Shown here piece by piece: positions 6,526-8,111 of a DNA stretch of 8,111 nucleotides. The DNA is from Paenibacillus sp. FSL H7-0331 (GTDB taxonomy: Bacteria; Bacillota; Bacilli; Paenibacillales; NBRC-103111): NCBI RefSeq assembly GCF_001956045.1, contig NZ_MRTH01000091.1, positions 1 through 8,111 of the forward strand. Direction: 5' to 3'. The notes below the pieces were generated by a model that worked only from the letters and a program-made list of their open reading frames with translations, made no database searches and was not told where the DNA came from. Within the stretch, counting starts at the first letter, position 1; the number at the start of each line of letters is the position of its first letter. The translations under genes were made by a program, and so were the position numbers.

Positions 6526-6624
6526 GGTATCTGGGGGTAAATATGCGGATAAAATTCCCGTTTTGACCGACTTGATGTATCTCAATAAAGCATGACGATT
6601 CAAAGAGAAATTGAAATGAGAACA

Positions 6625-6647
6625 GCCCCTTCCATCTTTGAAGGGGC
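6625..6647 (+). terminator. Hairpin after the permease gene, probable operon terminator
   Basis: GCCCCTTC (6625-6632) pairs perfectly with GAAGGGGC (6640-6647) around a 7-base loop, about 100 bases after the permease stop. The following AATTTATATAAAT is AT-rich but not a clean T-run, so termination efficiency is uncertain. The bases between the stop and the hairpin hold only a short reading frame from an ATG at 6542 (7 codons after GGGGGT), which is not considered a gene. Confidence 0.55.
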
Positions 6648-6715
6648 AATTTATATAAATGAGAAAGAAAATTATGAATAGGGTTTACAACTAAATAGTT
6701 TAATACTGATATAAC

Positions 6716-6730
6716 AACAAGTGACTTGTT
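6716..6730. repeat. 15-bp odd-centred palindrome
   Basis: AACAAGT-G-ACTTGTT is a perfect 7+1+7 inverted repeat in an otherwise gene-free stretch. A weak -35/-10 pair (TTTACA at 6684 and TGATAT at 6707, spacing 17) lies immediately to its left, so an operator just downstream of a promoter is conceivable. It also lies within the decayed insertion-sequence zone. Function is unassigned. Confidence 0.3.
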
Positions 6731-6857
6731 ATTTGATCTCAATCCACCTGCTATTGTGGAAGAAATCTGTAACCTTGAACAAGGATTCTCTGGAACAGAA
6801 ACCAATGAGGAATGCATGAATATCCATACCGCATGCCCGTTCAATGACAACTTCCAC
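6729..6857 (-). pseudogene. Possible N-terminal remnant of an IS110/IS116-type transposase
   Basis: The minus strand from a GTG at 6857 reads VEVVIERACGMDIHA. This closely resembles the conserved opening of many IS110/IS116/IS902 transposases, where V-x-E-R-x-C-G-(L/M)-D-(V/I)-H carries the first catalytic aspartate. An AGAGG box lies at 6873-6869. The rest of the 42-residue frame, to a TAA at 6731-6729, no longer looks like the family (expected K-x-x-V-x-A-C after DxH). The gene is therefore either decayed or joined to foreign DNA soon after the start. It belongs to a different IS110 subtype from the copies at 162-598 and 7256-8111. The opposite strand is also open here (6699-6893), which lowers certainty. 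Confidence 0.4.
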
Positions 6858-7035
6858 TTTGAAAACATCCTCTTTATGGCTCCGTCTAAGTAGAGGCAGG
6901 GGCAACAATCAGAAGTAGGATTAATCTCCCATGAGTGCTTCCCGTAAGGGAGCGACAATCTGTGATGTACCGTGATCGTTGGAATCAGACTAACGGATGG
7001 GCTCTAAGGCACCGTAGCTCATCGACCTTCCTCTC
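6858..7035 (-). ncRNA. Candidate bridge-RNA-like structured region upstream of IS110 remnant
   Basis: The minus strand between an extended -10 (7050-7042) and the IS110-like start at 6857 is non-coding in appearance, about 175 bases long, and rich in short complementary segments. GATGAGC pairs with GCCCATC (one mismatch) around a loop with ACGGTGCC. CCGTTAG and CAACG can pair, and GCTCCC with GGGAAGC forms a hairpin. Its length and position match those of IS110-group bridge RNAs, known for IS621 at about 177 nt. The whole assignment rests on the IS110-type start next to it and cannot be confirmed from one sequence. Confidence 0.25.
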
Positions 7036-7041
7036 CCAGCC

Positions 7042-7050
7042 ATAGTAGCA
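7042..7050 (-). promoter_or_regulatory. Extended -10 element reading leftward
   Basis: The minus strand reads TGCTACTAT (7050-7042), the TG-N-TAnnnT form of an extended -10, matching five of six consensus bases in TACTAT. No good -35 lies 17 bases further out. It would start a transcript near 7035 running towards the IS110-like remnant at 6857. Confidence 0.3.
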
Positions 7051-7089
7051 GTATGGACAGATTCTTCGACCCATTTTCATCATCTGTGG

Positions 7090-7107
7090 TGCAGCGCTTG
7101 CGCTGCA
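7090..7107. repeat. GC-rich near-perfect palindrome
   Basis: TGCAGCGC (7090-7097) and GCGCTGCA (7100-7107) are perfect inverted arms separated by two T residues. There is no T-run on either side, so a terminator is unlikely. The run is more GC-rich than its surroundings. It lies between the IS110-like 5' region and the TetR-like remnant and may mark a mobile-element end or an operator-like site. Confidence 0.4.
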
Positions 7108-7151
7108 TGTATGGCTATACCAGCTAATAGCTTGTCAATATTTAATTATTA

Positions 7152-7250
7152 ATGAACGAAACGAGGGATGCTATACTGGAAAAAGGGTACGACAAATAAC
7201 CGCTCCACAATATTTGGGAAGGTTTTCCTCAATGTCTAAGGCTTGCTAAT
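7152..7250 (+). pseudogene. Possible N-terminal remnant of a TetR-family regulator
   Basis: From an ATG at 7152 the plus strand reads MNETRDAILEKGYDK and then TAA (7197-7199). This resembles the start of TetR-family repressors (T-x-x-x-ILEKGYELF or GYEII, the first helix of the DNA-binding domain). Beyond the stop, fragments such as HNI and EGF followed in another frame by SSMS could continue the pattern (compare GFSSxS in the family), implying an indel and decay. The reading ends at the IS110 fragment beginning at 7256. A TTGACA on the opposite strand (7138-7133) would suit a divergent target promoter. Only about 15 residues support this, so it is tentative. Confidence 0.3.
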
Positions 7251-7255
7251 TCAGT

Positions 7256-8111
7256 CTAAGCGGAAAGCTTCTTTCTTGGTTCGCGTTTAGTAATTGGATT
7301 TCGAGTAGCAGTAAACTTTCCGGAAGAAAAAACGCTAGGATCAATACCCGCAAATGCGATCAGTTTCTTTGCATGATCGAACCGATCGATTTCCCCGATT
7401 TCGGCCAAAATTGTTGCCGCAAGTTTAGTGCCAATGCCGGGGATCGATTGAATCAAATCATACTCCAATAATTCTTGAGCCAAATCCTCTATGGACTGAT
7501 CAAGTTTCGATAGATGGTCTTGGTATTGAAGAAGTAAATGAATAAGTAGTTCCAGAGAGATTAAATGACTTGGGAAAGCTGTCTCCTTAAAGGGATTACG
7601 CTCTGCTGCAGCCATTAACTTTTGTGCCTTTTCTATCGTCCAACAGTTGGGATTAACATATCCCGCAAGATTATGAATGTGCGTCATAACGTCTTTCTCG
7701 GACATCGCTAGCACCACTTGAGACGTTGGATATAGAACCAGGAAACGAAGGGAAACCTTAGCATAAAGGTAACCAAACACGCCATGATACTCCGGGAACA
7801 CTTGATCTAGCACCGCTTGGAATTGTAACTTTGCTTGAACGTACATATGGGTTAGAGACTCGTGTTGCCTTGTCAGGTAACGCAAATTCATCAGATATTG
7901 ACCTCGTTTTTTGTAAGGCTCTAGTTCTTCTTTGTAGAATAATTCTCCCAACTGGTACGCATCAACGGCATCCGTGTTTACCTTGCGTAAATTAGCCTTT
8001 TTCGCTTGGTGTGAAAGTAACGGATTAATGACGATATGCACAAACTGATGCTCGTCCAAGAATTGAACAACTGAACTATGATAATGACCCGTTGCCTCTA
8101 ATACGACTGCC
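7256..8111 (-). pseudogene. IS110-family transposase, C-terminally truncated, runs off right edge
   Basis: The minus strand is open from the right edge, reading AVVLEATGHYHSSVVQFL, through to TAG at 7256-7258, giving 284 visible residues. The apparent TTG start at 8059 is internal; comparison with the left copy places about 60 further residues beyond the edge. Visible motifs are the DEDD-domain glutamate in LEATGHY, the paired aspartates in VNTDAVDAY, the helix-hairpin-helix-like SIPGIGTKLAATILAEIG, and the C-terminal domain FAGIDPSVFSSGKF with the catalytic serine region. The family normally continues K-R-G-S-x-x-L-R-x-A-L for another 60-80 residues. Here it degenerates to KREPRKKLSA and stops, so the C-terminus is lost by mutation or truncation. 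It is about two-thirds identical to the gene at 162-598 and in the same orientation. It is probably inactive. Confidence 0.85.

Noticed and set aside
6452..6958. 168-codon minus-strand open frame overlapping the permease 3' end
   Set aside because: It begins inside the structured non-coding region, runs through the terminator hairpin and into the antisense of the permease, has no ribosome binding site and no family resemblance; another minus-strand frame in the same place carries the IS110-like motif.
1..8111. CRISPR array, tRNA or rRNA genes
   Set aside because: No regularly spaced repeats, no cloverleaf with a TTCRANNC arm and no rRNA-like conserved stretches were seen on either strand.

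Overview
The window looks like a stretch of a low-to-moderate GC Firmicute chromosome, most likely a Paenibacillus/Brevibacillus-type Bacillales. The reasons are strong AGGAGG-like ribosome binding sites, GTG starts, the style of the two-component and ABC genes, and the resident IS110- and IS6-type elements. The genus assignment is an inference from gene style, not from a marker gene.

Layout. (1) Positions 1-760 are insertion-sequence debris on the minus strand. An IS6-family element enters from the left edge: its terminal inverted repeat and the first 42 codons of its transposase are visible. It cuts off an IS110-family transposase gene that also carries a frameshift. The 5' noncoding region of that IS110 element (about 599-727) is where a bridge RNA would be expected. 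(2) Positions 760-1137 are non-coding. They hold two stem-loops, a perfect 12-bp tandem repeat and a promoter placed to drive the operon downstream. (3) Positions 1138-6525 hold a compact plus-strand module: an OmpR-type response regulator, a two-TM HAMP histidine kinase, a MacB/LolD-type ABC ATPase and an 885-residue FtsX/MacB-type permease with two large extracytoplasmic domains. A perfect 15-bp stem-loop separates the regulatory pair from the transporter pair. (4) Positions 6526-7255 have no intact gene. They hold a terminator-like hairpin, an odd-centred palindrome, a probable 5' remnant of another IS110-type transposase with a structured upstream region, and a faint remnant resembling a TetR-family N-terminus. 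(5) Positions 7256-8111 hold a second, divergent copy of the same IS110 type as region 1. It runs off the right edge and lacks its normal C-terminus.

How the genes work together. The four central genes form a sense-and-export module. The kinase would sense an extracytoplasmic or membrane signal (antimicrobial peptide, cell-envelope stress or a secreted peptide). The regulator would then switch on its own operon, possibly through the tandem repeat, and the ATPase and permease would move or extract a substrate at the membrane. The arrangement recalls the Bce-type and VncRS/Vex systems. However, the kinase has a roughly 70-residue extracellular segment, and the permease is a duplicated FtsX form, so it is not a canonical BceRS-BceAB module. 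The substrate cannot be read from the sequence. The module is bracketed by same-oriented, decayed IS110 relatives, which suggests an accessory or rearranged region.
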